DNA of 64,000 bases from Variovorax sp. RA8 (GCF_901827175.1 NZ_LR594664.1:124001-188000), one strand, 5' to 3'. Counted from the first letter of the stretch, positions 47,930 through 57,064 are shown. Translations and numbers: made by a program. The notes: generated by a model not told the origin, from the letters alone.

Positions 47930-49284
47930 GCAACCTCTACGCTTTGGCCCAGCCGGGGCACCGTTGCGAGCCATCCCAGTTCACGCTCGATGCGTTGCCG
48001 CAATGCGTCGGCCGGACCCGGCTCGCCATGGTTGAGGTAGATGCCGCGCGGCGGCTGGGGCGCGGTAGCCAGCCACTGCACGAGCTGCTCTGCATCGGCG
48101 TGCGCCGACATGCCAGGCAGCGACACAACCTCGGCATTGATGGTCACATCTTCGCCGTGGATGCGGAGGCGGCGCTCGCCGGCAAGCAGGCGGGCGCCTC
48201 GCGTGCCGCCCGCCTGATAGCCGGCGAACACGATGGTGTTGCGGCGATCCGGACCCAGGGCTTTCAGGTGGTGCAGCACCCGGCCGCCCGTGGCCATGCC
48301 ACTGGCCGACACGATAACCGCGGGGTAGCGCAGCGAATTCAAAGCACGCGATTCATCGACAGTACGTGTCATCTTCGCGACCTGGCACATGCCGCTGCAT
48401 TGCTCCACCGACAGTCGGTGCTCCGCGCGATGCCGGTGATAAATCTCGGTCAGGTCGATCGCCATCGGGCTGCTCAGGAAGATCGGCAAGTCGGGGATGG
48501 CGGCACGGGTCTTTAGACGATAGATCGCGTAGAGCAGGGCCTGAGCTCGCCCCACCGCAAAGGCAGGGACTACCACGATGCCGCCGCGTGCCGCCGTGCG
48601 CCTGATCACCTCGCCCAAAGCGGCCTCGACGTCCTGCATATCGTGCAACCGGTCACCGTAGGTCGACTCGATCACCACATGGTCGGCGCGCGCTATCGGC
48701 AACGGGGCCCGCATGATGCGATCGTCGGGGCGTCCGAGGTCGCCAGAGAACAGAACCGTCGTGTCGCCCGCCGTCAGTTCGACCGAGCTGGCGCCGAGGA
48801 TGTGACCAGCCTGCCGCAGGCGCAGTTGCATGCCTCCCGTCACATCCCCTCGCTGCTCTAGCGGCAGCGGCTCGAGACGGCGCAACGCGCGCTGCGCGTC
48901 CTCCTCTGAGTACAACGGCAGGGCCGGTTGGTGCCTGGAAAGCTTGTGGCGGTTGGCGTACTCCGCATCCTCTTCCTGGATTCGCGCACTGTCGGGCAAC
49001 AGGACCCGGCACACGTCGATCGTCGACGGTGTCGCGAAGACCGGCCCGCGAAAGCCCCGCTTGACGAGCAGCGGCAGTGCCCCCGCGTGATCGAGGTGTG
49101 CGTGCGTCAACACCACGGCATCGAGCTTCGTGGGTTCGAACGGAAACGGCTCCCAGTTCATGGCGCGCAAGTTCTTGTAGCCCTGGAACAGGCCGCAGTC
49201 GACAAGCAACTGCTTCCCTTCGTTCGTGACGAGGGTCTTTGAGCCGGTGACGGTGCCGGCGGCACCCAAGAAATCGAGCTTCAT
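47926..49284 (-). CDS. MBL-fold beta-CASP exonuclease/RNase-like protein
   Basis: 452 aa. The metallo-beta-lactamase core has [10 protein letters not shown] (zinc ligands), [11 protein letters not shown] and SGDLGR. A beta-CASP domain ([45 protein letters not shown]) and a final [14 protein letters not shown] follow. This is the YsxC/CPSF73-like group of RNA-processing nucleases. RNA decay to nucleotides would feed the downstream phosphorylase. It starts at 49284, overlapping a small gene's stop. Confidence 0.9.
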   Translation of the reverse strand: MKLDFLGAAGTVTGSKTLVTNEGKQLLVDCGLFQGYKNLRAMNWEPFPFEPTKLDAVVLTHAHLDHAGALPLLVKRGFRGPVFATPSTIDVCRVLLPDSARIQEEDAEYANRHKLSRHQPALPLYSEEDAQRALRRLEPLPLEQRGDVTGGMQLRLRQAGHILGASSVELTAGDTTVLFSGDLGRPDDRIMRAPLPIARADHVVIESTYGDRLHDMQDVEAALGEVIRRTAARGGIVVVPAFAVGRAQALLYAIYRLKTRAAIPDLPIFLSSPMAIDLTEIYHRHRAEHRLSVEQCSGMCQVAKMTRTVDESRALNSLRYPAVIVSASGMATGGRVLHHLKALGPDRRNTIVFAGYQAGGTRGARLLAGERRLRIHGEDVTINAEVVSLPGMSAHADAEQLVQWLATAPQPPRGIYLNHGEPGPADALRQRIERELGWLATVPRLGQSVEVA

Positions 49285-49466
49285 GGTCTGGTACTCGGGG
49301 TGGGTTCTTGGCGCGGTTGACGCTCCCGGCCGGTCTCGTGCGTACTGACCCACAGCATCGGGTGGCGCAGGACCGGCCGGGCCATGAACAGCAACACCCA
49401 GGGCAGCAAGAAGGCCACGGTCCATCGCAGCCACGTGCAGCGGAATGCGGGGTCAGCCGGTGTCAC
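49281..49466 (-). CDS. Small membrane protein (GTG start)
   Basis: 61 aa starting GTG 49466, with AAGGGC upstream. It has one transmembrane helix (WTVAFLLPWVLLFMARPVL) and a charged tail. The stop overlaps the MBL-fold start (ATGA), which supports real translation. No family recognised. Confidence 0.45.
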   Translation of the reverse strand: MTPADPAFRCTWLRWTVAFLLPWVLLFMARPVLRHPMLWVSTHETGRERQPRQEPTPSTRP

Positions 49467-49522
49467 GTCATGCCCTTGGTGTTTCGCGGGAGAGTCGGCG
49501 CGTCGGCGCGTCGGCGCGATCG

Positions 49523-50185
49523 TCACGCACGGGGCTGCGTCGCCCCTGACGCGCCCAATTTGGGAAAGAACCTCGGCGTCTGACTCGCATAGCGCTCCCA
49601 TTCAGCTCCGAAGGTCTTGGCTGCGTTGCGCTCTTCCGTCAAGGACAAGCGGACGTACATCGCGCACAGGATCGGGAACATCACGAGGGTCAGGACGGTC
49701 GGCCACTGCAGCAGGAAGCCGAACATGATGAGCACGAACGCCACATACTGCGGGTGCCGAACCCGGGCATAGGCGCCGGTCTTCGCCAGCGTCCCGGCAC
49801 GCTGGCTCGCATACAGCACGGACCATGCGCCGGAGAGCAGCCAAAAGCCTCCACCGATGAAGACGGCGCTGAGCGCGTGGAACGGTCCGAAGTGCGGATT
49901 GGCGCGCCAGCCGAACATCACTTCCAGCAGGTGGCCGGCGTCGTGCGAGAGAAAATCCACGCCAGGAAATTTCGTGCCCAGCCATCCCGACAGGAGGTAG
50001 ATGGTCAGGGGATAGCCGTACATCTCGGCGAACAGCGCCACCAGGAAGCTGGAGAAGGCGCCGAACGAGCGCCAGTCGCGACCGGACTGCGGCTTGGCGA
50101 AGCTGAATGCGAAGATGATGAAGACGAGGGAATTGATGACCACCAGGGACCACAGTCCGTAGGCCGGGGCGTTGTCTTGCGTCAT
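49523..50185 (-). CDS. Isoprenylcysteine carboxyl methyltransferase-like membrane protein
   Basis: 220 aa with about five to six transmembrane helices. The C-terminal ICMT-type SAM-binding motif is RVRHPQYVAFVLIMFG, followed by EERNAAKTFGAEWERYAS. AAGGA lies 6 nt upstream of 50185. Bacterial ICMT-like proteins have unknown substrates and are often encoded beside heavy-metal genes. A DUF2933 gene lies immediately upstream. Confidence 0.85.
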   Translation of the reverse strand: MTQDNAPAYGLWSLVVINSLVFIIFAFSFAKPQSGRDWRSFGAFSSFLVALFAEMYGYPLTIYLLSGWLGTKFPGVDFLSHDAGHLLEVMFGWRANPHFGPFHALSAVFIGGGFWLLSGAWSVLYASQRAGTLAKTGAYARVRHPQYVAFVLIMFGFLLQWPTVLTLVMFPILCAMYVRLSLTEERNAAKTFGAEWERYASQTPRFFPKLGASGATQPRA

Positions 50186-50206
50186 GGAATGTCCTTTGCG
50201 GTTGGC

Positions 50207-50545
50207 TCAGTGCTGGTGCGGCTGATGCGGGGCGGCCGGAGGGATGGGTGTGGCATCGGGGCGGCCTTGAAGGCCGGTTTTGTCGAGGGCATCGGCGCTG
50301 CCAGATCCTGTGGGGCCGTGCTCCTGATGGCCGCCGGGGCCACCGTGTCCACCATGGAAGAAATGCATCAACGGGCACAGCGCCAGCAGGAGAAACGGCA
50401 GGGCTCCCATCAGGTGTGCACGGTGCTCAATAACAAGGAAGAAGGCGGCCACCGCGAGGAAGCCGAAGAACACCCAGGTCAGGGCGGCCCCGCGTTGCGA
50501 ACGGCGGCTGGTGGTCGGATCGGGACGGAAAGAATGGTTGGCCAT
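50207..50545 (-). CDS. DUF2933 family protein, His-rich tail
   Basis: 112 aa with two transmembrane helices (LTWVFFGFLAVAAFFLVIEH, MGALPFLLLALCPLMHFF) and a His/Gly-rich tail (FHGGHGGPGGHQEHG). The CPLMHxF motif is the DUF2933 hallmark. It sits 21 bp upstream of the ICMT gene. A paralogue is at 55911-56210. Metal binding by the tail is inferred. Confidence 0.8.
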   Translation of the reverse strand: MANHSFRPDPTTSRRSQRGAALTWVFFGFLAVAAFFLVIEHRAHLMGALPFLLLALCPLMHFFHGGHGGPGGHQEHGPTGSGSADALDKTGLQGRPDATPIPPAAPHQPHQH

Positions 50546-50688
50546 GATTCGCGTTGTCGGTGTTCGGTCTGGGCCGGGTGCCGACCCTCTTGGAGGAATC
50601 GGCTTGGCTCGGGCAGTTGCTCGTGTGGTGGCTGCGCGTGGTTCGGTTGTGCCGGTAGTTCGTGCGGAGGGAGGGCAAGCTGAGTGTG

Positions 50689-50717
50689 CAACCTGGGTGC
50701 GGCACACAGGTCAAGCG
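50689..50717 (+). repeat. 29-bp direct repeat, copy 2
   Basis: Second copy of the repeat at 33809-33837 (28 of 29 matching), in the non-coding stretch at 50546-50827. That stretch of about 280 bp otherwise shows no gene. Confidence 0.6.
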
Positions 50718-50827
50718 CTAGCACTCTCGCTGGACACAGGAGTGGGAAGTGCGGGCCATCCTGAGCACGCGACGTGGGCGCAGGTCAAATCCGCGCGCAC
50801 GATCAGACTGCCCCCACTCCCGACTCG

Positions 50828-51262
50828 TCAAATGCGCAGGCGAGGCGAAATGTCCAGCGGGGCGCGCGGCGGTGGCGGATGCGCAAATTGTGGCGGCGCA
50901 ACGCTCACCATCGCGACGACCGGCTCCCAGTTCTGCACCGGTGCATGCGACCAAGCGTTCGCATCGACCGTCAGGGACCACTTGATGGCCGAGACGAAAG
51001 TTGGCCCGCCGGTAAGGGGCGCCGGCTCTTCGCAGACATGTCCCTTGCTGTCGTTCGACGGCTGCTCGGTTCGCAAGGCGTGCTTGTGTGGCTGATGAGC
51101 CTTCTGCGGCGCATGGATGAACGACGCATCCGGCGAGACGGGTGGCGCTCTGTGCTCGCCATAGATCTCGCACAGGGCCGTGCCTGCGATGGCCCGTACA
51201 GCGAACAACAGCAGGAACGCAGTCCATGCGCTCCTTGCCAGTTTGCTTCGCCATGCCGCCAT
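50828..51262 (-). CDS. Hypothetical secreted protein (CzcI-like features)
   Basis: 144 aa. A signal peptide (WTAFLLLFAVRAIAGTA) is followed by a Cys/His-containing mature part (CEIYGEH, FIHAPQKAHQPHKHA, HVCEEPAPL) and a Pro-rich end (FAHPPPPRAPL). The layout recalls small periplasmic proteins (CzcI-like) at the head of cation-efflux operons, but this is weak. No efflux genes follow. An FNR/Anr box lies about 80 bp upstream. Confidence 0.55.
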   Translation of the reverse strand: MAAWRSKLARSAWTAFLLLFAVRAIAGTALCEIYGEHRAPPVSPDASFIHAPQKAHQPHKHALRTEQPSNDSKGHVCEEPAPLTGGPTFVSAIKWSLTVDANAWSHAPVQNWEPVVAMVSVAPPQFAHPPPPRAPLDISPRLRI

Positions 51263-51647
51263 GTTGCAGTCCCTACGCCGAGTTTCGGGGGATTCACCAT
51301 GAATCCTTCAGCACAGCTTATTCGACAGCATTGCAGAGCGGTTGATATGGATCAAGGTCTGGGCATGCCGTCACTGGACTCGGCCTCGGTTCTTCTCGAC
51401 GGGCGCAGCCAGGTGAGCATGAGGGCCGAGCATCGTCAGCTTTCGTCCTCAGGGGGACTGATCTGCGACCCGGACGGTATACAAATGCCAAGCAGCTGTC
51501 GCGATTCAAGGGCTCGTGGCTTGCTCATCAGTGCCACCGAGTTCACCGAGCCGGAGAGAGGACGGGATGGGGGCTGCGAGATGCCTTTGTCGTGCAGAAA
51601 CTTGACCGTGAGTCGGCAGCGGTCCGCGCGCCGTCTGGCGGCGGCCC
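51263..51647. other. Intergenic region with FNR box
   Basis: 385 bp. It contains the perfect FNR/Anr box at 51342-51355 upstream of the minus-strand gene at 51262. The remainder, next to the DUF3141 stop, has no recognisable gene or repeat. Confidence 0.5.
51342..51355 (-). promoter_or_regulatory. FNR/Anr-type box
   Basis: TTGAT-ATGG-ATCAA, a perfect dyad match. Read leftward, a GAATAA -10-like element follows at about 18 bp. It is placed to drive the secreted-protein gene starting at 51262. Confidence 0.6.
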
Positions 51648-53336
51648 TCATGTTCCGTAGAGGCTTTGGAACGCCATCTCTGCGATGCGATCGCGCAAGT
51701 GGCGCCAGGACTCGATGTATTTACCGATGCCATCGGCCGCGCTGCGTTCCGCCCGATACCAGGGATTGAAGGCGCGTTCTTCATCGCTGAGGCCCAGCGT
51801 CTGACCTGCCCATGCCAGGATGGGAAACAACGCAGCGGCCGGTGCGACGCGCTCGGACCACATCAGGCGGCTGGTGCGCATCGGATGCCAAGCCTCCAGC
51901 CAGCGTGCCGTGGCTGGACTGCCAAGCTGCTGTACGAAGGGTGACAGCCACTGGGTGTAAAGGGCGTCCAGCTGGCGCGACACTTCGGCGACGCGTTCGA
52001 ACGCAGCCGGACGGGGCTCGAAGGGCAGGTCCTCGATGCGTCGGGGCTCGAAGGTCGCGCGATCGGCGTCTTCGGTCCGAGCGGCGGACTCGAGCTTCAT
52101 CTCGTAGAGGCCCGGCGGCAATGCCTGGATGACCGAAGCGTGATGCAGGATGGCGCGGTGCTCGCGGCGTGCCACGTCGGCCGACACGAAGATGCCGAGA
52201 TGGCCGACGTGCTCGTGCAGCAGATAGACGACGCGCTGTCCGGCGCCGACTAAGCCTTCGGTCGAGCCGAAAACCGTCTTCAGCCACGCGAGGGCTTGGC
52301 TGGGCGGCGTGATGTTGTCGCCATAGGAACAGAAGATGACGAGCGGCGTCCGAATCTGCGACAAGTCGGCACGGCAGTGGCCGTCGACCACCACGACGCC
52401 TTGCTCGACACGGTTGCCGATGAACAGGTCACGAATGATGCTCAGGATCTCTTCACGCCCCAGCTTGTAGAAGCCGTTCCACCAGCGTTCGAATTCGAGA
52501 AAGCGCGCCTTCTCGTGCTGCGGCTCTGCGAACACCTGGTCGTACTTTTTCCAGACCCCTTCGGGCCGCAGAGCCTCGAAGTTCTGGACCAGCCACGCTC
52601 CATCGAAGTGGCCGTGGCCCAGATCCGCCGCCAGATGTGCCGGCCAGACACCGCCGACCAAACCACCCATCAGGCGCATCGGGTTGACGTCGGCCTCACC
52701 CGCCCAGTAAGACAGGGGCGACCCGTTCAATACAGCCAGGCCTGCCTCGCGGTTGCAGTGCGACAGTGCCAGAGCGACGGCCCAGCCCCCCTGGCAATTC
52801 CCATAGATGATCGGAGCGCGCGCGCGATGGCGTTCGGCAACGATATCGATGAAACGCGCCAGTGCCTCGACGACCGATCCCATGGTCTGGCCCGCGACCG
52901 GCTCGGGATCGAAGACGACAAAGTAGACGGGGTGCCCTTCCAGCAGGGCCATGCCAACCTCGGAGTCGCGCCGGAAGCCCCCGATGCCAGGGCCATGGCC
53001 CGCCCGTGGATCGACCACGATCACCGGCGCGGAGTCTCGACGCACATGGCGTTCCAGCCGATCCGTTCCGCACCGAGTGATTCGAAGTAGGCGGTAGTTG
53101 CAGGGTGAAGCGAAGTCCCGCGCGTTTGCCACCGGCTCGGCATCGAAGTGCAGCAGCGGTGGCATGCCGGCGGCTTCATGATCGAGCATGTTGTCGGCGC
53201 GCTGGCGCAGCGTGTCCATCGCGGCGATCCCACGCCACCAGGCGTCGGCGGTATAGCGTGTCCAGGCAACCAGCGGCCAAGCCGCAGGCGTGAGCGCAGG
53301 CGCGAGCGGGTCGTTATCGATCGGACGTGTGTTCAT
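51648..53336 (-). CDS. DUF3141 alpha/beta-hydrolase-like protein
   Basis: 562 aa, related to DUF3141 proteins and distantly to PHA synthases. An N-terminal helical part (WTRYTADAWWRGIAAMDTLR) is followed by a hydrolase core with IIYGNCQGGWAVALAL, where the nucleophile position is Cys as in PHA synthases. It also has VIFCSYGDNITPP and HEHVGHLGIFVS, which fit the Asp and His of the triad. The C-terminus may be short for the family. It is downstream of the broken PPK2 gene, a common pairing. Substrate is unknown. Confidence 0.8.
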   Translation of the reverse strand: MNTRPIDNDPLAPALTPAAWPLVAWTRYTADAWWRGIAAMDTLRQRADNMLDHEAAGMPPLLHFDAEPVANARDFASPCNYRLLRITRCGTDRLERHVRRDSAPVIVVDPRAGHGPGIGGFRRDSEVGMALLEGHPVYFVVFDPEPVAGQTMGSVVEALARFIDIVAERHRARAPIIYGNCQGGWAVALALSHCNREAGLAVLNGSPLSYWAGEADVNPMRLMGGLVGGVWPAHLAADLGHGHFDGAWLVQNFEALRPEGVWKKYDQVFAEPQHEKARFLEFERWWNGFYKLGREEILSIIRDLFIGNRVEQGVVVVDGHCRADLSQIRTPLVIFCSYGDNITPPSQALAWLKTVFGSTEGLVGAGQRVVYLLHEHVGHLGIFVSADVARREHRAILHHASVIQALPPGLYEMKLESAARTEDADRATFEPRRIEDLPFEPRPAAFERVAEVSRQLDALYTQWLSPFVQQLGSPATARWLEAWHPMRTSRLMWSERVAPAAALFPILAWAGQTLGLSDEERAFNPWYRAERSAADGIGKYIESWRHLRDRIAEMAFQSLYGT

Positions 53337-53348
53337 GGTGTTCTCGCA

Positions 53349-53913
53349 TCAGCCCAAGGAAGGTAGCGCCGCGTCGACAGCCCAGTCGAGGATCACCGCC
53401 TCGTCCACGGCCAGCAGTTCCGGGTTCTTGTCGGGGTAGTGCAGGCGCCGCAGCGCGTGCCGCATGTGGTTCAGCCGCGCTTGCTCCTTGTCCGCGCGCA
53501 CCACCCTTTGCATGAACTCCTTGTACTCCTCGGCCGTGCAGGAGCCCATCACCCGCTCGACGCCGGCGCGGTTGTACCAGCTGCGATTGAACAGCGCGAA
53601 CTCGCCGCGCGCGGGCAGCAGCGGCACGTAACGCTGGAGGTACCACTGTCCCTGTTGGCGATCGGACGGCCTGCCCAGCTCGACGACACGGGTCTTGCGC
53701 GGACATAGGTTGCACGATGCGCTTGATCGTGCCGTCCTTGCCCGCCGCGTCGCGCCCCTCGAGCAGCAGGAGGATGCGGTCGTCGCAGCCGATGAAGTGG
53801 CGTTGCAACTTCACCAGCTCGATCTGCAGCAGGTGCAGTTGCACGTCGTAGTCGGGCGCGTCGTTCCTCGCCTTGACCTTGGCCTTGTTCTTGTTCTTGT
53901 TGTTCTTGTTCAC
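53349..53913 (-). pseudogene. ppk2: Polyphosphate kinase 2, frameshifted with internal deletion
   Basis: Starts at GTG 53913. It has a Lys/Asn-rich leader and LLLLEGRDAAGKDGTIKRIV (Walker A), then a 1-nt shift near 53710. In the new frame it reads SDRQQGQWYLQRYVPLLPA, RGEFALFNRSWYNRAGVERV and EEYKEFMQRV. It then jumps to ARLNHMRHALRRLHYPDKN, skipping about 75 residues including Walker B and lid regions. Both lesions point to a dead gene. PPK2 normally interconverts polyphosphate and nucleotides. Confidence 0.8.
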
Positions 53914-53934
53914 TTCGATGTTCCTGAAGGCTGC

Positions 53935-54252
53935 TCAGCCGCAGCAGCAGCCACCCTGCTTCTTCGGGCCGCTTGCGTGGCCACAGCCGCCGGTGTGTGT
54001 GTGACCCGAGGATGGCGCAGCATCGAGTGCCATGGCCGCCGCAGGAGCGGACGGATAGCCGGCCGCATCCAGGGCCGCTGTCAGGGCCCCGAGGGCCGCG
54101 GCAGCGTTCCCGATCGTGGTCACGCGGGCGCGGCCGAGCGACAGGTTCACATCCACGCCGGAGACGCCCGGTACGCGTTGCAGTACGCGCTTCACGGAGT
54201 CGACGCATGAGCCACAGGTCATGCCTTGCACTTCGAGTTCGATCGTTTCCAT
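53935..54252 (-). CDS. HMA-domain metal-binding protein with Cys/His tail
   Basis: 105 aa, starting at ATG 54252 with AAAGGA about 6 nt upstream. The HMA domain has the motif MTCGSC (residues 10-15) and a full fold ending DAAGYPSAP. The tail is Cys/His-rich (SGHTHTGGCGHASG, GGCCCG). It is in frame with the truncated cusB start upstream, so a fused 174-aa product is also possible. A cytosolic Cu(I)/Ag(I) chaperone role is likely if started internally; if fused, the leader would export it. Confidence 0.75.
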   Translation of the reverse strand: METIELEVQGMTCGSCVDSVKRVLQRVPGVSGVDVNLSLGRARVTTIGNAAAALGALTAALDAAGYPSAPAAAMALDAAPSSGHTHTGGCGHASGPKKQGGCCCG

Positions 54253-54459
54253 GTCATATCCTTTCGAGGTTGGAGTTGAAATCGGGTTCGTCATTCGAGC
54301 GGGCTCACTGCCAGAACCGCCTGCAATCGCCGATCCACCGTCGCCGGCCGCCTGCATCTGTGCGGACGACGTGCCCTGCGACCGGCCGCCCAACCAGTAG
54401 CCACCGGCGCCCACGGCGCCGAGCAGCACGACCGCCAACAACGATACCGAGGTCTTCAC
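54253..54459 (-). pseudogene. cusB: Truncated 5' end of a CusB-type adaptor gene
   Basis: The first about 68 codons encode a leader typical of RND periplasmic adaptors (SLLAVVLLGAVGAGGYWLGG). They directly follow, and overlap by ATGA, a TolC-type gene, where cusB is expected. No adaptor core or cusA pump follows; the sequence runs into the HMA gene instead. This is best explained by a deletion of cusBA. Confidence 0.6.
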
Positions 54460-55736
54460 AGGTCTTCTCCTAGGACGCGTTCGATTTCGGCCAGACGCAG
54501 TTGCGCCTCGACCTGGGCCTTGAGCCGGTCCAGGCGCGCCTTGCGGATCTGCCGCTGCGCGTCGAGAAGGGTCGCGAAGTCGACCTTGCCGTTCTCGTAG
54601 GCGGCCAGCGCGGAGCGAAAGCTCAGTTCGGCCTGCGGCAGCTGCTGCGTCGCGACCAGCGTTTCGCTGCGCTTCGCCGCTTCGATGCCGGCGAGGCTCT
54701 CGCCCAGTTCGCCGAGCAGTTGGTTCTCCACGGCCTCGCTGCGCGAGCGTGCGGCGTCGACCATGGCTTCGGCTTCACGCTCCTGCGCGCGGCGCGAGGA
54801 CTGCTGCAGCGGGATGTTCACCTCGACCATCACGCCCCAGGTCGTGATGCGCGAACCCACCTGCGTGGGGACGACGCCGACCTGGAAGTCCGGATAGCGG
54901 TTGCGCCGGGTCAACTCGCGGTTCTTCTCGGCCCCACGCAGGCGTGCTTCCTCCGCCTGCAGCGACGGATTCGCGTTCCGTGCTCGACTCGCCAGCGCCG
55001 ATGAGTCGAGCACAGTCAGCGCCGGCAGCGGCCGCAGCGACTGCGGTTCGGCGAGGGGCGCCGCGGCATCGCGGGCGAGCAGCGTGTTCAGTCGCACGCG
55101 CAGTTGCCGCTTCTCGTTGTCCAGTGCGATGAGTTCAGAGCGCATCGCGGTCTGCTCAAGCTGGGCGCGAATCGCGTCCTGCTGCGCGGCCAGCCCGCCG
55201 GCATATCGCGCTTGCGCCACCTGCTCCAGCCGTGCCATCAGGTCAAGGATTTCCTGCGTCAGCCGTTCGTTGGCGGCAGCGAGGTAGTACTGCGGGTAGG
55301 CCGCCTTGATACGTGCTGCGAGTTCACTCCACGTGGCCGCTGTACGCGCGCCGGCCTGCTGCGCATCGGCCGCGGCCACGTCGCGACGCAGGTCCCGCTT
55401 GCCCCAGGCAGGCAGCGGTTGGATGACGGTGTACTTCGTGTCGCCGACACGTGCCGGCAACAGATTCGGGCGGGCGTCGCTGCCGTAGTTGTTGATATTC
55501 TCGAGCTCGACGCGCAGCACGGGATCGGGCAAGGCGCCGGCTGGCTGCACGCGCTGCGTCGCCGCGTCCGCTTCCAGGCGCATCGCCGCGAGCTCGGGAT
55601 TGTTGCCCCGCGCATGATCGAGCAGGCTGTCGACGCTCGCGCCCAGCGCGGCGGGCTGAGCCGATGCGCTCAGCACAGCGCCGATGCCGATCAAGGCGCC
55701 GAGTGCCAAGCGACGGACCGCGGGATCAATGGTCAC
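54456..55736 (-). CDS. cusC: Outer-membrane efflux protein (CusC/TolC family)
   Basis: 426 aa. A signal peptide (ending LSASAQ) is followed by two OEP repeats with long coiled-coil helices (ERLTQEILDLMARLEQVAQA, AAYENGKVDFATLLDAQRQI). It forms the outer-membrane channel of tripartite efflux. The stop overlaps the truncated cusB start. The inner-membrane pump is missing from the window, so its partner must be encoded elsewhere or it is an orphan. Confidence 0.88.
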   Translation of the reverse strand: MTIDPAVRRLALGALIGIGAVLSASAQPAALGASVDSLLDHARGNNPELAAMRLEADAATQRVQPAGALPDPVLRVELENINNYGSDARPNLLPARVGDTKYTVIQPLPAWGKRDLRRDVAAADAQQAGARTAATWSELAARIKAAYPQYYLAAANERLTQEILDLMARLEQVAQARYAGGLAAQQDAIRAQLEQTAMRSELIALDNEKRQLRVRLNTLLARDAAAPLAEPQSLRPLPALTVLDSSALASRARNANPSLQAEEARLRGAEKNRELTRRNRYPDFQVGVVPTQVGSRITTWGVMVEVNIPLQQSSRRAQEREAEAMVDAARSRSEAVENQLLGELGESLAGIEAAKRSETLVATQQLPQAELSFRSALAAYENGKVDFATLLDAQRQIRKARLDRLKAQVEAQLRLAEIERVLGEDL

Positions 55737-55910
55737 AGCACCATCCCATAGGAAGGCCGGTTCGGTCGCCGTGCGTCAGACCGCCGGCGCAGCGTGATGG
55801 ACCGATGTCGGCCGGTACCGGGTGAGCCGGCCCCGCCGTCGGCCGCGAGCGCCGCCGGATATCCCGCTGCGCCAGATGCCGACACTGCGGTCCTCAGGGC
55901 GTTGTGGCAC

Positions 55911-56210
55911 TCAGCGCACATGCCTGGCGCCGTCTGTGTTTGAGCCCGTCGTGGGCTTGCGGTCTGTCGAGCTGTCGTCGCCCCCATGCTGGCGGTGCCC
56001 GTCATGCCCGCCATGCCCGCCATGTCCAAAGACATGCATCAGCGGGCACGCCAGCAGAATCAGGAACGGCGCGATCTGCAGCAGGTACGCGCTGTGCCCG
56101 AAGAACAGCCAGGCCACCGCGGCGGCCAGGCCCAACCACAGCAGCCATTGAATGATGCGGGACCAATTGAGGCCGCCGCCGGATTCGGGGTCTTGGTGAT
56201 TGGGTAACAC
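55911..56210 (-). CDS. DUF2933 family protein
   Basis: 99 aa from GTG 56210, with AGGAG 7 nt upstream. It has two transmembrane helices (IIQWLLWLGLAAAVAWLFFG, LLQIAPFLILLACPLMHVFG) and a His-rich tail (HGGHGGHDGHRQHGG). It shares the CPLMH motif and layout with the protein at 50207-50545. It probably heads the transcription unit leading to the TolC-type gene. Confidence 0.75.
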   Translation of the reverse strand: MLPNHQDPESGGGLNWSRIIQWLLWLGLAAAVAWLFFGHSAYLLQIAPFLILLACPLMHVFGHGGHGGHDGHRQHGGDDSSTDRKPTTGSNTDGARHVR

Positions 56211-56614
56211 TTCATTGCTCCTGATCTGCCCGTTGCGGAAGCCCACGGGCTCGGGTCAATGGTTCTTGTGGAACGGGGCGTGTTCGTGCATGGGCTTTGC
56301 CTGGGCTTTCGCGGTGGAGGCCGAAGGCTTGCCGGCACAGGGACCCGACATTGGCCTCGTAGTGCCCTTGTCGGCAAGATGGTCATGGCGCGCCATCGGT
56401 TTGCGGCAGTCATCACGCGTCGATGCCGAGATGCTCGGCGCCGACTCGGAGGCGTCGAAGGCTGGGCGACGGCGACCGTGCTAGACAAGGTGATGACGTA
56501 TGCGAGCGAGGGGAGGCGAGGGGCGTGCACGGTAAGGCGCCTGTGCATCAAGTTGGAAAAAGGAGGGCCGTCACTTGCGGCGCGGCTGCGCGCTGGCCCC
56601 AGAGGCATCGGTCA
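56211..56614. other. Intergenic region, nothing recognised
   Basis: About 400 bp between the GTG-start DUF2933 gene and the MerR gene's 3' end. No operator, repeat or gene with a ribosome site was found. Confidence 0.4.
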
Positions 56615-57064
56615 TCATTTCAACGATCGAAGGCGCTTGCCGTCGGACTCGTTATCGGCGTTCCAAGGCAAGCCCTCGATGAGGCCGCAAACGTGGTGAC
56701 CTTCCGGGACGCCATCCGGCATCGCCGCCCAGGCCTTCAGAGCCTGCTTCATGCGACGGAACAGCGCCATCTCGTGTTCGACCTGATGCTGCTTCTCGTT
56801 CAGCCGATCGGCGAGGATTGTGCGTGCCTTGGGGCAAGGCAATTGCCCTTGCTCGCTCATGCCGAGGAGCTCGGCAACGTCGCTCAACCTGAACCCCAAG
56901 CCAACTGCGCTGCGGATGAAGCGAACGCGCGCCACGGTGCTTGGGGAGAACTGCTGGTATCCGCTTTCCGTCCTGCGTTCAGCCTTGATTAGGCCGAGGC
57001 GCGCGTAGTGACGCACTGTGTCAGGGCTGACACCGGCGGCTTGCGCACATTGGATTACTTGCAT
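56615..57064 (-). CDS. MerR-family metal-responsive regulator
   Basis: 149 aa. The N-terminal helix-turn-helix is CAQAAGVSPDTVRHYARLGL, with the MerR-type SGYQQFSPSTVARVRFIRSA. A long dimer helix precedes a C-terminal metal region with Cys in LPCPKARTIL and HHVCGLIEG. This resembles ZntR/CadR/PbrR-type sensors more than CueR (no CxGDxRPDC). AGGGAAT precedes the ATG at 57064. The ion sensed is not certain. No divergent target gene with a 19-bp-spacer promoter was found beside it. Confidence 0.85.
   Translation of the reverse strand: MQVIQCAQAAGVSPDTVRHYARLGLIKAERRTESGYQQFSPSTVARVRFIRSAVGLGFRLSDVAELLGMSEQGQLPCPKARTILADRLNEKQHQVEHEMALFRRMKQALKAWAAMPDGVPEGHHVCGLIEGLPWNADNESDGKRLRSLK

Noticed and set aside
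55733..56035. Minus-strand frame with one CxxCH-like motif (CAECH) overlapping the DUF2933 gene
   Set aside because: No signal peptide, it overlaps the better-supported DUF2933 frame, and low-complexity Ala/Gly/Arg sequence surrounds the motif.
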